From Bacteroidota bacterium (GTDB lineage: Bacteria > Bacteroidota > Ignavibacteria > UBA10030 > UBA8401): a DNA stretch of 64,000 nucleotides. Positions 18,206-26,650 of this stretch are shown one piece after another. The stretch covers positions 186,001-250,000 of the forward strand of contig JAJYOK010000002.1 of NCBI GenBank assembly GCA_021796215.1, read 5' to 3'. The translations under genes were made by a program, and so were the position numbers. Numbering within the stretch: position 1 is the first letter of the stretch; each line of letters starts with the position of its first letter. The notes below the pieces were generated by a model. That model was not told where the DNA came from. It was given only the letters and a program-made list of their open reading frames with translations, and did no database searches.

Positions 18206-18449
18206 ACGCTTGCCCGTCCTTCCACCAAAAAGGTAAAGTCACGCTGTGCGGATGCTGCGTAGCTGTACACAGCGGATTTCTATATTGCTCAAGAATGAAC
18301 AACGCCCCTTGCCAAAATTAAATCTTCTCCGGCTGCGAACCGGATTTACAGTCGGCAATATTGCATAATTCCGTTTCGTAGTCAAGAACGGTAGCAACAA
18401 AAATGAATTGGCTATCCCCCGTTTTTATCGAAAGTTAAATTTCCCTTTA

Positions 18450-18839
18450 TTATTGCGGAATAGGTCTCCCCATTTGCTGGTAAATGCTTTCAATCATCGT
18501 GATATTTTGTTTCGCTTGCTGATTGGAAGGATCAAGCGAAGCAACGATTCGGTATTGCTTCAATGCACCGGGATATTTTTGATGCGGCGGCAATGGGCTA
18601 TCGTACATCAGGTAGTCGCCGTATTTCATGTGAGCGTTCGCGCGCGCTTGTTTCAGAGCATCATCATTCGGGCTTTCTTTGGCAAGCGAATCGAGAACAG
18701 CAACTCCGTTTTCAAAATCACCTTTTGCAACAGCCTCATTTGCTTTTTGAATTTGTGTCGGATCGGCTTTTTTTCCGCCGCAGCCAACGACAGCAACCAG
18801 CAACAAAGCAATAACCATAGACGTACATTTCCGAACCAT
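18450..18839 (-). CDS. Small TPR-like lipoprotein
   Basis: 129 residues. A lipoprotein signal with VVGCGGKK is followed by helix-pair repeats (KANEAVAKGDFENGVAVLD; LKQARANAHMKYGDYLMYD). Probably an anchored periplasmic adaptor. It is transcribed with msrA upstream (25 bp gap) but has no functional link I can see. Confidence 0.75.
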   Translation of the reverse strand: MVRKCTSMVIALLLVAVVGCGGKKADPTQIQKANEAVAKGDFENGVAVLDSLAKESPNDDALKQARANAHMKYGDYLMYDSPLPPHQKYPGALKQYRIVASLDPSNQQAKQNITMIESIYQQMGRPIPQ

Positions 18840-18864
18840 AAATCCTCCAAGTTGTCGTGTTAGT

Positions 18865-19386
18865 TTATTTTTGACCCACTTCTATCTTTTCTAATTTCGG
18901 ACGTATTACCATCATGCAATACGGCGCGTGCGGGTTGTTCCGGTAATAATCCTGATGATAATCCTCCGCTTCATAAAACTTCTTTAACCGCTCAATAGAA
19001 GTTACGATCGGCTGCGAAAAATCTTTTTGTGCTTCCGCTTTCGATTTTTCAGCCGCATTCTTTTGTTTCTCGTCATGATAAAAAATTATGGAACGGTATT
19101 GCGTTCCTTCATCCGCACCCTGCCGATTCAATGTCGTCGGATCGTGCGCATGCCAAAAGACATTCAACAATTCTTCATAGCTGATCTTTGCAGGATCGAA
19201 TGTTATCTGGGCGACTTCTGCATGTCCTGTCGTACCGCTGCACACTTCTTTATATGTAGGGTTAGCTTTTGTTCCGCCCGAGTATCCGGCAACCACGGAA
19301 TGAACGCCGTCGAGCCGCTCAAATACCGCTTCCGTGCACCAGAAACATCCTGCGCCAAATGTAGCATAGTGAAGTTGTGGGGCCAT
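18865..19386 (-). CDS. msrA: Peptide methionine-(S)-S-oxide reductase
   Basis: Repairs oxidised methionine in proteins. 173 residues. The catalytic motif GCFWC is at residues 13-17, and HAEVAQITFDP and NRQGADEGTQYRS are family blocks. The C-terminal recycling cysteine is probably in HAPYCMMVIRP. MsrB is not fused or adjacent. It lies in a leftward run of genes that includes sulfur transport and homoserine sulfhydrylase genes. Confidence 0.96.
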   Translation of the reverse strand: MAPQLHYATFGAGCFWCTEAVFERLDGVHSVVAGYSGGTKANPTYKEVCSGTTGHAEVAQITFDPAKISYEELLNVFWHAHDPTTLNRQGADEGTQYRSIIFYHDEKQKNAAEKSKAEAQKDFSQPIVTSIERLKKFYEAEDYHQDYYRNNPHAPYCMMVIRPKLEKIEVGQK

Positions 19387-19458
19387 AGTTATGTTTTTTA
19401 ACGTCTGAACAACGCTCCGCGTTCCCGATAAATATAGAGAAAAAGCAATTATTTTCCA

Positions 19459-20040
19459 CTAAATCTTTGCAGCGATCGTCTTTTCAATGCGGCGATCCGG
19501 CACGAGCCACATAATTGCGACCAAAATGTATAGTGCACAGGCAAGCCACGCGTTCACAAATGAAAGCGGTATCGCCGAAACATAGAACACAACAGAGATC
19601 TTACCCTTGAAGTCGCTTCCCACTGCCGTTGCTAAAACGGAATCTTTTCCATGTACAAAAATAAGAACCCGTGTAAGAATAAAATATGCAATCGCCGAAA
19701 ACAGCAGTACAACTCCGTACAGTGCAACAGGCAGAGGAGCAAATTGATTTTCCCCCATCCAGCCGGTTACGAACGGCGTAAGCGACAACCAAAAAAGCAA
19801 ATGCAGATTTGCCCAGAGCACGCGGCCGTCAACTTGTTTGATCGCTTGAAGCAAGTGGTGATGATTGCTCCAGTAGATTCCGAGAAAAATAAAACTGAGC
19901 ACGTAGCTCAAAAAGACCGGTACCAGCGGAAACAACGCGGACAAATTCGCTCCGTGCGGTATGCGCAGTTCAAGAACCATAACGGTAATGATGATGGCGA
20001 TAACGCCATCGCTGAACGCTTCCATTCGTGTCTTCGACAT
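19459..20040 (-). CDS. TMEM175-family potassium channel-like protein
   Basis: 193 residues, about six transmembrane helices. The first helix carries the family motif MEAFSDGVIAIIITV, whose FSD residues shape the ion pore in bacterial TMEM175 channels. WSNHHHLLQAI and LFWLSLTPF are further conserved blocks. Bacterial members are tetrameric K+-permeable channels. Neighbours are unrelated, so physiological role is open. Confidence 0.85.
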   Translation of the reverse strand: MSKTRMEAFSDGVIAIIITVMVLELRIPHGANLSALFPLVPVFLSYVLSFIFLGIYWSNHHHLLQAIKQVDGRVLWANLHLLFWLSLTPFVTGWMGENQFAPLPVALYGVVLLFSAIAYFILTRVLIFVHGKDSVLATAVGSDFKGKISVVFYVSAIPLSFVNAWLACALYILVAIMWLVPDRRIEKTIAAKI

Positions 20041-20076
20041 TGTATTCTCCGCTGCGTTGTTAAAATTATGAAAGCA

Positions 20077-20487
20077 TTAATGCGGCAATTTCGTTTTAAC
20101 GGAATGATACACAAACGCACCGGTCAGTGCGCCTGCCAAGGTGAACAACGCCGGATATTCTCCCGCTCCGATCTGCGCGAAAATAGGACCCGGGCACGCT
20201 CCTGTAATTGCCCAGCCCAAGCCGAAAATCAGCCCGCCGATAACAAATCCTTTGTTGAACGGTTTTCCTGAGTATGTGATTTCTTCTCCACGCAATGTTT
20301 TTACCTGAAATCGTTTTATCAATTGCACAGAAAGCGCACCGACAGCCACCGCGGAACCGATGATCAAATACATGTGTGCTTCCTTGAATAAAAACATATT
20401 CTGAATACGGAACCAACTGATCACTTCGGACTTCGTCAGCACAATGCCGAACGCGATTCCATAAAGAATGCAGCCGATGTTTTTCAT
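20077..20487 (-). CDS. YeeE/YedE family transporter, C-terminal-type half
   Basis: 136 residues, four hydrophobic segments. The motif GLGWAITGACPGP carries the conserved cysteine of the sulfur-transport (thiosulfate) family. It pairs with the adjacent upstream gene (13 bp gap), which has the NGCTSGH-type motif, so the two form a split transporter. Pairs of this kind are thought to import thiosulfate or related sulfur species. Confidence 0.88.
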   Translation of the reverse strand: MKNIGCILYGIAFGIVLTKSEVISWFRIQNMFLFKEAHMYLIIGSAVAVGALSVQLIKRFQVKTLRGEEITYSGKPFNKGFVIGGLIFGLGWAITGACPGPIFAQIGAGEYPALFTLAGALTGAFVYHSVKTKLPH

Positions 20488-20500
20488 TGCTTCTTCCTCT

Positions 20501-20974
20501 CTAAAAATGATATGCGAAAAATGTGTAAATCAATCCGCCCGCAAAAAAAGCGAGTGTCGCCTTCAGGCTTGAGGATTGAAGCAGCGAGAGTCCGAAAATT
20601 GTATGCCCGGAAGTACATCCATTCGCGTACCGCGTCCCGAAACCGACAAGCATTCCGCCGATAAAGAGCTTAACATATCCTTGCGCCGAATAATATTTGT
20701 CCGGCAAAAAATGGGGTGCGGTCGAAGAAAGAAAGTGCGCAGCAAAAAAAGCGCCGAGCATAATCCCCGCGACGAAAAAAATCTTCCATCCGTTTTCTTC
20801 TTTGTTAAACCGGAAGATTGATCTCTTATCTTCCGGCAGCAGCAGCATGCAAATATGTTCGAACGAAGATGAAATACCGAGCCTTTTGTTCAGACAAATA
20901 AGCAGCGCCGGAACAAAAAGTCCGATGAGCGGGCCGGCAATATACCAATGCCACAGCCCAAAAATACTATCCAT
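20501..20974 (-). CDS. YeeE/YedE family transporter, N-terminal-type half
   Basis: 157 residues from ATG 20974, chosen because GAGGAGG lies 6-12 bp upstream; a TTG 15 bp earlier overlaps that site. Four to five membrane segments. GFGTRYANGCTSGHTIFG contains the conserved cysteine of the family. Partner of the gene at 20077. With the metZ-like gene upstream it suggests a sulfur-acquisition neighbourhood. Confidence 0.88.
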   Translation of the reverse strand: MDSIFGLWHWYIAGPLIGLFVPALLICLNKRLGISSSFEHICMLLLPEDKRSIFRFNKEENGWKIFFVAGIMLGAFFAAHFLSSTAPHFLPDKYYSAQGYVKLFIGGMLVGFGTRYANGCTSGHTIFGLSLLQSSSLKATLAFFAGGLIYTFFAYHF

Positions 20975-21018
20975 AATTTCCCTCCTCAAAAAATGTTAAC
21001 CTGTGATTGATTGTTGAT

Positions 21019-21070
21019 GATTCAGGATTCAAGTTTCAAGATTAATGGACTGAATCATAAATCCTGAATC
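21019..21070. repeat. 11-bp perfect inverted repeat
   Basis: GATTCAGGATT (21019-21029) and AATCCTGAATC (21060-21070) enclose 30 nt. It lies between the metZ-like gene and the YeeE pair, all leftward. Could be a weak terminator or processing site; no T-run on the leftward side. Confidence 0.4.
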
Positions 21071-21124
21071 TTTAATCCTAAACCTTCTTCTGAATCGGCA
21101 AAAAAAAAACTCTGGAGTACTCTC

Positions 21125-22297
21125 TTACTTCGATTTCTTCAACGCTTGTTCGATATCGGCAATAATATCGTCAATATGTTCCAGTCCGACGGAGATCCGA
21201 ATCAATCCCGGCACAATGCCGACATGCCGGCGCTCTTCCTCGGTCAATTTCGCATGTGTCGTCGAAGCGGGATGTGTTACAGTTGTGCGCGTGTCGCCAA
21301 GATTTGCCGTAATCGAAAGAAGCTCAATCGCATCAATGAAACGCTTTGCGCGCTCAAAACCTCCTTCAACAACAAACGTCACAATTCCTCCGCCCCGCTT
21401 CATTTGTTTTTTTGCAAGCACATACTGCGGGTGCGACGGTAAAAACGGATACTTTACTTTTTCGACGGCGGATTGCTTTTCTAAATATTGTGCAAGCGCA
21501 AACGCATTCTCGCAATGGCGCTCCATTCGCACGGCGAGCGTTTCCAGGCTCTTGGAAAGAAGCCACGCATTGAACGGCGACAACGCGGGACCAGTGTGGC
21601 GTGCAAAAAAACGAATCTCTTTCATGAGATCTTTTCTGCCGACAATTACTCCGCCAAGCACTCGCCCTTGACCATCAATGAATTTCGTTGCAGAATGTGT
21701 GATGAGATCAGCACCGAAATCTGCCGGCGTTTGCAAATACGGCGTTGCGAAACAGTTATCCACATTCAGTACGACATTGTGCTTTTTTTTCAGCTTGCCA
21801 AGCCATTCAAGATCAATCAATTCCAATCCGGGATTCGACGGCGTTTCAACAAAAATCATTTTCGTATTTTTTTGAATCGCTTTTTCCCACTCATCCGGCT
21901 TTTCGGCATCTACATACGTGTGAGTAATTCCCCACTTTGCAAGAACTTTCGTCAGCAATTGATGCGTCGAGCCGAAAAGAGAGCGGCATGCAAGAACGTG
22001 GTCGCCGGATTGCAGCAACGCGCCAAACCCACTGAAGATCGCCGCCATTCCTGTTGCAAATGCGAAGCCGTCTTCCGTATGTTCAAGCTGCGCCATCTTT
22101 TCGACAAACTCCGATGTATTGGGATTGGAGAAGCGTGAATAAATATTTCCTTCAACCTCATCGGCAAAAAGCGCGCGCCCCTGTTCCGTGTTTTCAAACG
22201 TAAAGCTTGATGTTAAATAAAGCGGAACAGAATGCTCACGGTTTTCCGTCTGCTTATTCTGGATTCGGATCGAGCGTGTCTCAAAATGTTTTTCCAT
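21125..22297 (-). CDS. metZ: O-succinyl/O-acetylhomoserine sulfhydrylase (MetZ-like)
   Basis: PLP-dependent enzyme making homocysteine from activated homoserine and sulfide. 390 residues. The PLP lysine is in HSATKFIDGQG, and SRFSNPN, ATGMAAI and VETPSNP are family blocks. The sequence around the lysine with GQGRVLGG favours the MetZ-type sulfhydrylase over cystathionine gamma-synthase, but the gamma family is hard to split by eye. The YeeE/YedE pair and msrA lie downstream. Upstream is a palindromic element and a terminator, not a recognisable S-box. Confidence 0.88.
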   Translation of the reverse strand: MEKHFETRSIRIQNKQTENREHSVPLYLTSSFTFENTEQGRALFADEVEGNIYSRFSNPNTSEFVEKMAQLEHTEDGFAFATGMAAIFSGFGALLQSGDHVLACRSLFGSTHQLLTKVLAKWGITHTYVDAEKPDEWEKAIQKNTKMIFVETPSNPGLELIDLEWLGKLKKKHNVVLNVDNCFATPYLQTPADFGADLITHSATKFIDGQGRVLGGVIVGRKDLMKEIRFFARHTGPALSPFNAWLLSKSLETLAVRMERHCENAFALAQYLEKQSAVEKVKYPFLPSHPQYVLAKKQMKRGGGIVTFVVEGGFERAKRFIDAIELLSITANLGDTRTTVTHPASTTHAKLTEEERRHVGIVPGLIRISVGLEHIDDIIADIEQALKKSK

Positions 22298-22312
22298 GAA
22301 AATCTTTCCAAA

Positions 22313-22396
22313 ACATCTGGCAGCGTTTTATACTGTCTGACGTTTCTTAGAAAATTACGATAGATGTCAGACGGCTAAAAAACGCCGCCAGACATC
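22313..22396. repeat. REPIN-like element upstream of metZ
   Basis: Two inverted copies of one ~31-34 bp sequence: 22313-22343 (starts ACATCTGGCAGCG) and 22363-22396 (ends CGCCGCCAGACATC). Each copy is itself an imperfect palindrome. The layout matches the element at 7076-7197. It sits directly in the leader of the metZ-like gene, whose ATG is at 22297. Confidence 0.55.
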
Positions 22397-22427
22397 AAAA
22401 AAAAAGTCTTTCGCACGGAAAGACTTT
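22397..22427 (-). terminator. Intrinsic terminator, leftward
   Basis: AAAGTCTTTC (22403-22412), loop GCACG, GAAAGACTTT (22418-22427), followed on the minus strand by a run of T. It lies 165 bp after the gene at 22592 and upstream of metZ. It could end that gene or a small RNA. Confidence 0.8.
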
Positions 22428-22544
22428 GATAAAAAAAGAGTTTATCGTACAGTCCTTCACGGCGATTCAAAAATCCTTAGACAACCCGCCACAAAACGGC
22501 GAGGTCTGTGACACACCATATTTTGTTTTGCCGCGTAATGCATT
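22400..22544 (-). ncRNA. Candidate small RNA or leader RNA
   Basis: On the minus strand CCGCAA complement TTGCGG (22578-22573), a 16-nt spacer and TATATT (22556-22551) form a promoter-like pair. About 145 nt later is the intrinsic terminator at 22403-22427. The interval has no reading frame but has a GC hairpin (CTCGCC-GTTTTGT-GGCGGG). No known RNA family was recognised. Confidence 0.3.
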
Positions 22545-22591
22545 ACTTCTAATATACAAAGTTGAAGTTTATCCGCAACTGGGGACTGTAT

Positions 22592-23173
22592 TTAAAGAGA
22601 TATTTGAATATTGAGAGTTGGTACTAAAGTAGTTGAGTTCAAAGAAGCCCTCTCATCGTTCAGCTTGACGGGACGCAAACCCATACCTACTTTCACAGAT
22701 TCTTCATTAAGGCGATCTGTTAAATAATACGTGATAACTTCAAATGTCAGCGATGTTATTATAGCAAACCCTGCTGAGAAAGCCGCACCCAAGCCGCCCG
22801 ATGTCATACCGGGAATGAAAGGAATAACTCCCGCTGTCCCGGCGACAAGCACCCACAAAAATTGTCTGCCATCCCTTCCGCCATTACCGACAACGCAAAC
22901 TCCAAACGAAGAGCCAGCAAGCCACCCTGCACCCGCTATAACGGGCTGATGAATAATGTTTACGCCCGCCGCTCCAATGAGCAATCCGAAAAAATATTGC
23001 CCACCCACTTTCAAAGTTACTTTGGTAATCTTCCAGGAAGTGTTGCCAATCTCTTTCAGGAACGAAACAGAATCTTGGCGGCTTACCTCGCTCGTATCCG
23101 ACACAATTTCTTGGCTGGAACGCATTTCTAAAGTGAAGATAACAATGAGTAAAAGTATAATCGATGTTCGCAT
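22592..23173 (-). CDS. Hypothetical membrane protein with Gly-rich helices
   Basis: 193 residues. An N-terminal signal-like helix (1-20) is followed by a polar stretch (~22-45), then four or five glycine-rich hydrophobic segments (GLLIGAAGV; AGAGWLAGSSFGV; GVIPFIPGMTSGGLGAAFSAG). The C-terminal ~45 residues are polar. No family recognised. Ala/Gly-rich helix packing suggests an integral membrane protein, perhaps of the envelope. Confidence 0.6.
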   Translation of the reverse strand: MRTSIILLLIVIFTLEMRSSQEIVSDTSEVSRQDSVSFLKEIGNTSWKITKVTLKVGGQYFFGLLIGAAGVNIIHQPVIAGAGWLAGSSFGVCVVGNGGRDGRQFLWVLVAGTAGVIPFIPGMTSGGLGAAFSAGFAIITSLTFEVITYYLTDRLNEESVKVGMGLRPVKLNDERASLNSTTLVPTLNIQISL

Positions 23174-23567
23174 AGTAAAATTATATCCCTCTGCATTTCA
23201 ATTGGAAAAATTCGAAGATATAAAATGCCAGTGGCTATGGAAAAATAAAGTCCGCAAATAAGTCAACCTTATGGGAAGCTTAAACTCCTTATTGCTTAAA
23301 TGCAGGCGAAAATAAAATCCCGTGTCTTGTGCACTTGGCGTAAGATTAGGAAGTGCCGCTATCGGCCAGGCAGACTCACCTGTTACATTCACAATCTTAC
23401 ATTTTTTTACTCAAGAATCAAGAATTTATCATAAAATTTCAAAATGCAGCAAGTCATTCTACAAATTCCAGCCTGTTCAAAAAAATTGTGCCTTCCACAA
23501 ATCGTGCAAAAAACAAAAAGCCCGGCAATCTTCGTTCGACTATCGGGCTTTCTTTCTTCAAAAAAAT
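23174..23567. other. 394-bp intergenic region
   Basis: Between two leftward genes. Contains the terminator at 23515-23551 near its right end; the rest is A/T-rich and should hold the promoter of the gene at 22592-23173. No gene supported. Confidence 0.4.
23515..23551 (-). terminator. Intrinsic terminator, leftward
   Basis: AAAGCCCG (23517-23524), 19-nt loop, CGGGCTTT (23544-23551); leftward reading gives a T-rich tail. It directly follows the duplicated membrane protein gene ending at 23568. Confidence 0.75.
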
Positions 23568-24344
23568 CTACGCCGCTTCCTCGCTCTTCTCCATTGCTAA
23601 CTGCACCTTTTCGCCGACCCACGCACCAAACAATGTTAGCAGAAATCCTTCGAACATACCGAACGTAATCACTTCTGCCGGCACAGGAAGCGAAATGGCA
23701 AATTGAAGAAAGAGCCATTCAAGAAGCACTGCAATCACTCCTGCCACTGCCGGTTCTCTCAGCGTTACTCCCGGCGATTTCACGCCGACGATATATCCTG
23801 TCACCACAAAACTGATGGAGAACGCAATGTGTGCCATGTTCAAGCTGATATTGAATACCGGCGCGAGCAAAAATACGAACAGCACATTGAGCGCAAAGCC
23901 GAGCGCAAGTCCGACAAAAACCCATTTCCATTGAAATGCTGTTGTCGCACGCGCTTCAGCAGAAGTCGGCTCGCCGCTTCCTTGGAGCTTCTCGCCGATC
24001 CACCCGCCCACCTGCGCAAGCACACCGCCAAGAACGAGCAAAAGGAAGAACACGGTGCCGTGCCCCGATTCGCCCGAACCCATCAGGGCAAACCCGATGG
24101 CAAGAATCACCATCAGTATCAATCCGGCATACAGCGCTTCGCGGATTGTCACGCCCGGAGAATAATATCCGACAACGGCTCCGGTCACAACAAAACCGAC
24201 AAGCAGTACCAGCGATTGGATAGCATCGCTGTGAAATTTCGGCGCGACAATAAAATACGATGCACCGATAATAACAAACCCAACAATAATTCCAATGACG
24301 ACCCACTTCCATTGGATTGGCTGTTTTTGTGTGGCTTCGGGCAT
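23568..24344 (-). CDS. Membrane protein with an internal four-helix duplication
   Basis: 258 residues, about eight transmembrane helices in two homologous halves. Half one starts QWKWVVIGIIVGFV and contains GFVVTGAVVGYYSPGVTIREA and GGWIGEKL. Half two starts QWKWVFVGLALGFA and contains SFVVTGYIVGVKSPGVTLREP and GAWVGEKV. The two halves join at a short hydrophilic linker (~125-138). Function unknown; no transport motif recognised. Starts close to the uridine kinase gene (20 bp). Confidence 0.75.
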   Translation of the reverse strand: MPEATQKQPIQWKWVVIGIIVGFVIIGASYFIVAPKFHSDAIQSLVLLVGFVVTGAVVGYYSPGVTIREALYAGLILMVILAIGFALMGSGESGHGTVFFLLLVLGGVLAQVGGWIGEKLQGSGEPTSAEARATTAFQWKWVFVGLALGFALNVLFVFLLAPVFNISLNMAHIAFSISFVVTGYIVGVKSPGVTLREPAVAGVIAVLLEWLFLQFAISLPVPAEVITFGMFEGFLLTLFGAWVGEKVQLAMEKSEEAA

Positions 24345-24364
24345 GGAACCTCCTTCTTTAATAA

Positions 24365-25003
24365 TTATGAAATTGTGTGTTTGTTTCGAAGCATGCTTTC
24401 AATTTTCGCAACAACCATATCAATAGCGACGGCATTTTCGCCGCCGCGCGGAATAATAATATCCGCCCAATGTTTGCTCGGCTCGACAAATTCCAGGTGC
24501 ATCGGCTTCACGGTAGCAATATACTGGTGCATCACCGATTCAATCGAACGGCCGCGTTCCACTGTATCGCGGCGCAGTCTCCGTAAGACGCGCTCATCGG
24601 CATCGGTGTCGAGAAAGATTTTCACATCCATTAGATCGCGAAGCTGTTTGTCAACCAAAATCAAAATTCCCTCGATGATGATAATGTCTTTCGATTCAAT
24701 ATGTTTGGCTTCCTTCAACCGCGAATGGGTGGTGAAATTATACATCGGCTGTTCAACAGCTTTCCCATTGCGCAACTCTTTAATGTGTTGAACGAGCAAA
24801 GATGTTTCCAACGAGTCGGGATGATCGAAATTGATTTTATCCGGCGTTAATCCGTGATGCGCGGAAATATCTTTGTAATATGAATCATGCTGGATGACAA
24901 CAACTTTATCCTGCTGGACGTGTAGACGATCAAGAATTCTTTGTGTGACGGTGGTTTTTCCGGAACCTGTTCCGCCGGCAAGGCCAATGACAAGATGCTG
25001 CAT
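24365..25003 (-). CDS. udk: Uridine kinase
   Basis: Phosphorylates uridine and cytidine in pyrimidine salvage. 212 residues. P-loop GGTGSGKTTVTQ at residues ~10-21; HDSYYKD is the conserved substrate loop and NFDHPDSLETSLL follows it. RLRRDTVERGRS is the lid region. Length and motif order match the family exactly. Confidence 0.96.
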   Translation of the reverse strand: MQHLVIGLAGGTGSGKTTVTQRILDRLHVQQDKVVVIQHDSYYKDISAHHGLTPDKINFDHPDSLETSLLVQHIKELRNGKAVEQPMYNFTTHSRLKEAKHIESKDIIIIEGILILVDKQLRDLMDVKIFLDTDADERVLRRLRRDTVERGRSIESVMHQYIATVKPMHLEFVEPSKHWADIIIPRGGENAVAIDMVVAKIESMLRNKHTIS

Positions 25004-25128
25004 AAACTCCTTGGCTAAAGTTTGACAAAATATAATCTAAATGCCAAGCATTTGCAAGAAAAAATGACGGGATGCTGCCGCCTGTTTAAACATCAGCATT
25101 TTTGAAAAGGTAGATTGGAAGCACAGCT

Positions 25129-25875
25129 TTAAGAACCGAGCGTCAGTTGGTAGGCAAGATATGCTTGAACGCCGCCGGCATTATTCAGCGCACTTCCCGC
25201 TGAAAGCAAAAGATTCTGCGTCTCGCTGAAATCAATCATCGCGCCGATATTGAACCGCGTTTCTGCATTCGCGCCTTCTTCCTGCGGAGAATTGTGGAAC
25301 ACTTCAACGCCGACGGCAATATTGTCGCGTATCTGATTTTGTATTTCCCAGCCGACAAAAGTCCAATTGCGGTTTCCCGTTCCGGGATTGAGCCAATATC
25401 CGACGCCTCCGTACGTCAGCCACGAGCCGATACTTTTTTGAATCCATAACGGAAGAAAGGTCTGCACACGTCCGCTGCCAAGTCCGCGCGATTCACTCCC
25501 CGTCGGCAATTCAATAAGAGGAAACGAGCCGATCTGCGGAACGCTGTTGGTCTCATCAATAAAGCGATACTTCGCCCCGATCTCCGTATCACCGAAACCA
25601 TACTGGCGCGCGCTGTGCGAAGGGAAAGCATAAGCAAGCGGAAGAATAATGTGCAGCTGAAGGTTTTTAATGGCGCCATAATTTACTTCGAAATGAGGAA
25701 GCGTTCCTGCCCAGCCGCCGGCGTCATGCGCAGACTGCGACGCGAAATAGAATTCCCAATGGTGAAACTCCACAGGCTCCGGGTCATCAGTGATGAACGG
25801 CGGACCGGCAATTGCGGTTTTATTCACAACGAAAAAAAATGCGGCGACAACATAAAAGGCAATCCTGCTACGCAT
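25129..25875 (-). CDS. Outer-membrane beta-barrel protein
   Basis: 248 residues from ATG 25875, whose codon overlaps the stop region of the sirtuin gene (AATGCGTAG), so translation is likely coupled. Signal peptide MRSRIAFYVVAAFFFV...AIA, then GPPFITDDPEPVEFHHWEF, a start seen in putative outer-membrane transport or export barrels of FCB bacteria. Amphipathic strands continue to the C-terminus (AYLAYQLTLGS). Longer in-frame starts exist up to 25914 but run into the sirtuin coding region. Substrate unknown. Confidence 0.7.
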   Translation of the reverse strand: MRSRIAFYVVAAFFFVVNKTAIAGPPFITDDPEPVEFHHWEFYFASQSAHDAGGWAGTLPHFEVNYGAIKNLQLHIILPLAYAFPSHSARQYGFGDTEIGAKYRFIDETNSVPQIGSFPLIELPTGSESRGLGSGRVQTFLPLWIQKSIGSWLTYGGVGYWLNPGTGNRNWTFVGWEIQNQIRDNIAVGVEVFHNSPQEEGANAETRFNIGAMIDFSETQNLLLSAGSALNNAGGVQAYLAYQLTLGS

Positions 25876-26635
25876 TGATTTTGTCATCCGGATTGACGGT
25901 AAATTTTTTTTCACTCTCTGTTAAACGTTTCACCAAAAGCGGAACATGATGTGACGCCGTTCCTTCCAACACCTCAAAACCATCGAGCACATCGTACGCA
26001 GGGCGCGGATCAACAAAATATTTTTCAGGCGTCACCCGAAAAAGCGGAAGCAACCCCGCCGCCGGATACACTTGTGCCGATGTGCCGACGCCAATGAAGA
26101 TTACCGCTTTAGACATCAACATTTGCAAATAATCATGGCGCATATCAACCGCCTCGCCGAACCAGACGACATCCGGGCGGAGTTGACCGCCGCATTTCGG
26201 ACACAAGTCGCCTTGCTTTGTGGGTGAAGAAATTTGCGTGCGGTAATCGCAGTTAAAATCGGCATCGGCAAATATTGAAAAATGATGTTCGCACTTTTGG
26301 AAATCAATTCGCCCGTGAAGATGCCACACATTTTTCGCGCCGGCACGTTCCAGCAGTGTATCAATATTCTGCGTAATGTTCACCACATCAAAATCATCTT
26401 GCAGCGACGCAATGGCAGCGTGTGCCGGATTCGGTGTACATGCCATTGCCTTCGCAAAGCGCCCGGCATAGAAATCAAGAACCAACTTTTTATTTCTTTG
26501 CCATCCTTCCGGCGACGCAACATCTTCAATGCGGTGCTGTTCCCACAATCCGGCGGAATCACGAAATGTGGAAATGCCGCTCTCCGCCGATAGTCCGGCG
26601 CCGCTGAAAATAATTATTGTCTTCTTTGATTTCAT
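25868..26635 (-). CDS. cobB: Sirtuin NAD-dependent protein deacylase, class III signature
   Basis: 255 residues. NAD motif GAGLSAESGISTFR at residues 12-25, TQNIDTLLERAG (~88-99), catalytic His107 in HLHG. Four cysteines (115, 129, 145, 148) form the structural zinc site. Y56 and R59 in FYAGRF give the YxxR pair that binds acidic acyl groups, so it probably removes succinyl or malonyl groups as well as acetyl. It starts 15 bp after the Kgd gene, whose product makes succinyl-CoA, and overlaps the outer-membrane protein gene downstream. Confidence 0.93.
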   Translation of the reverse strand: MKSKKTIIIFSGAGLSAESGISTFRDSAGLWEQHRIEDVASPEGWQRNKKLVLDFYAGRFAKAMACTPNPAHAAIASLQDDFDVVNITQNIDTLLERAGAKNVWHLHGRIDFQKCEHHFSIFADADFNCDYRTQISSPTKQGDLCPKCGGQLRPDVVWFGEAVDMRHDYLQMLMSKAVIFIGVGTSAQVYPAAGLLPLFRVTPEKYFVDPRPAYDVLDGFEVLEGTASHHVPLLVKRLTESEKKFTVNPDDKINA

Positions 26636-26650
26636 TGTGAAGAACTCACT

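Noticed and set aside
22298-22580. SAM riboswitch upstream of the metZ-like gene
   Set aside because: No match to the S-box core or to other SAM riboswitch cores that I know; the structure is better explained by inverted palindromic repeats and a terminator.
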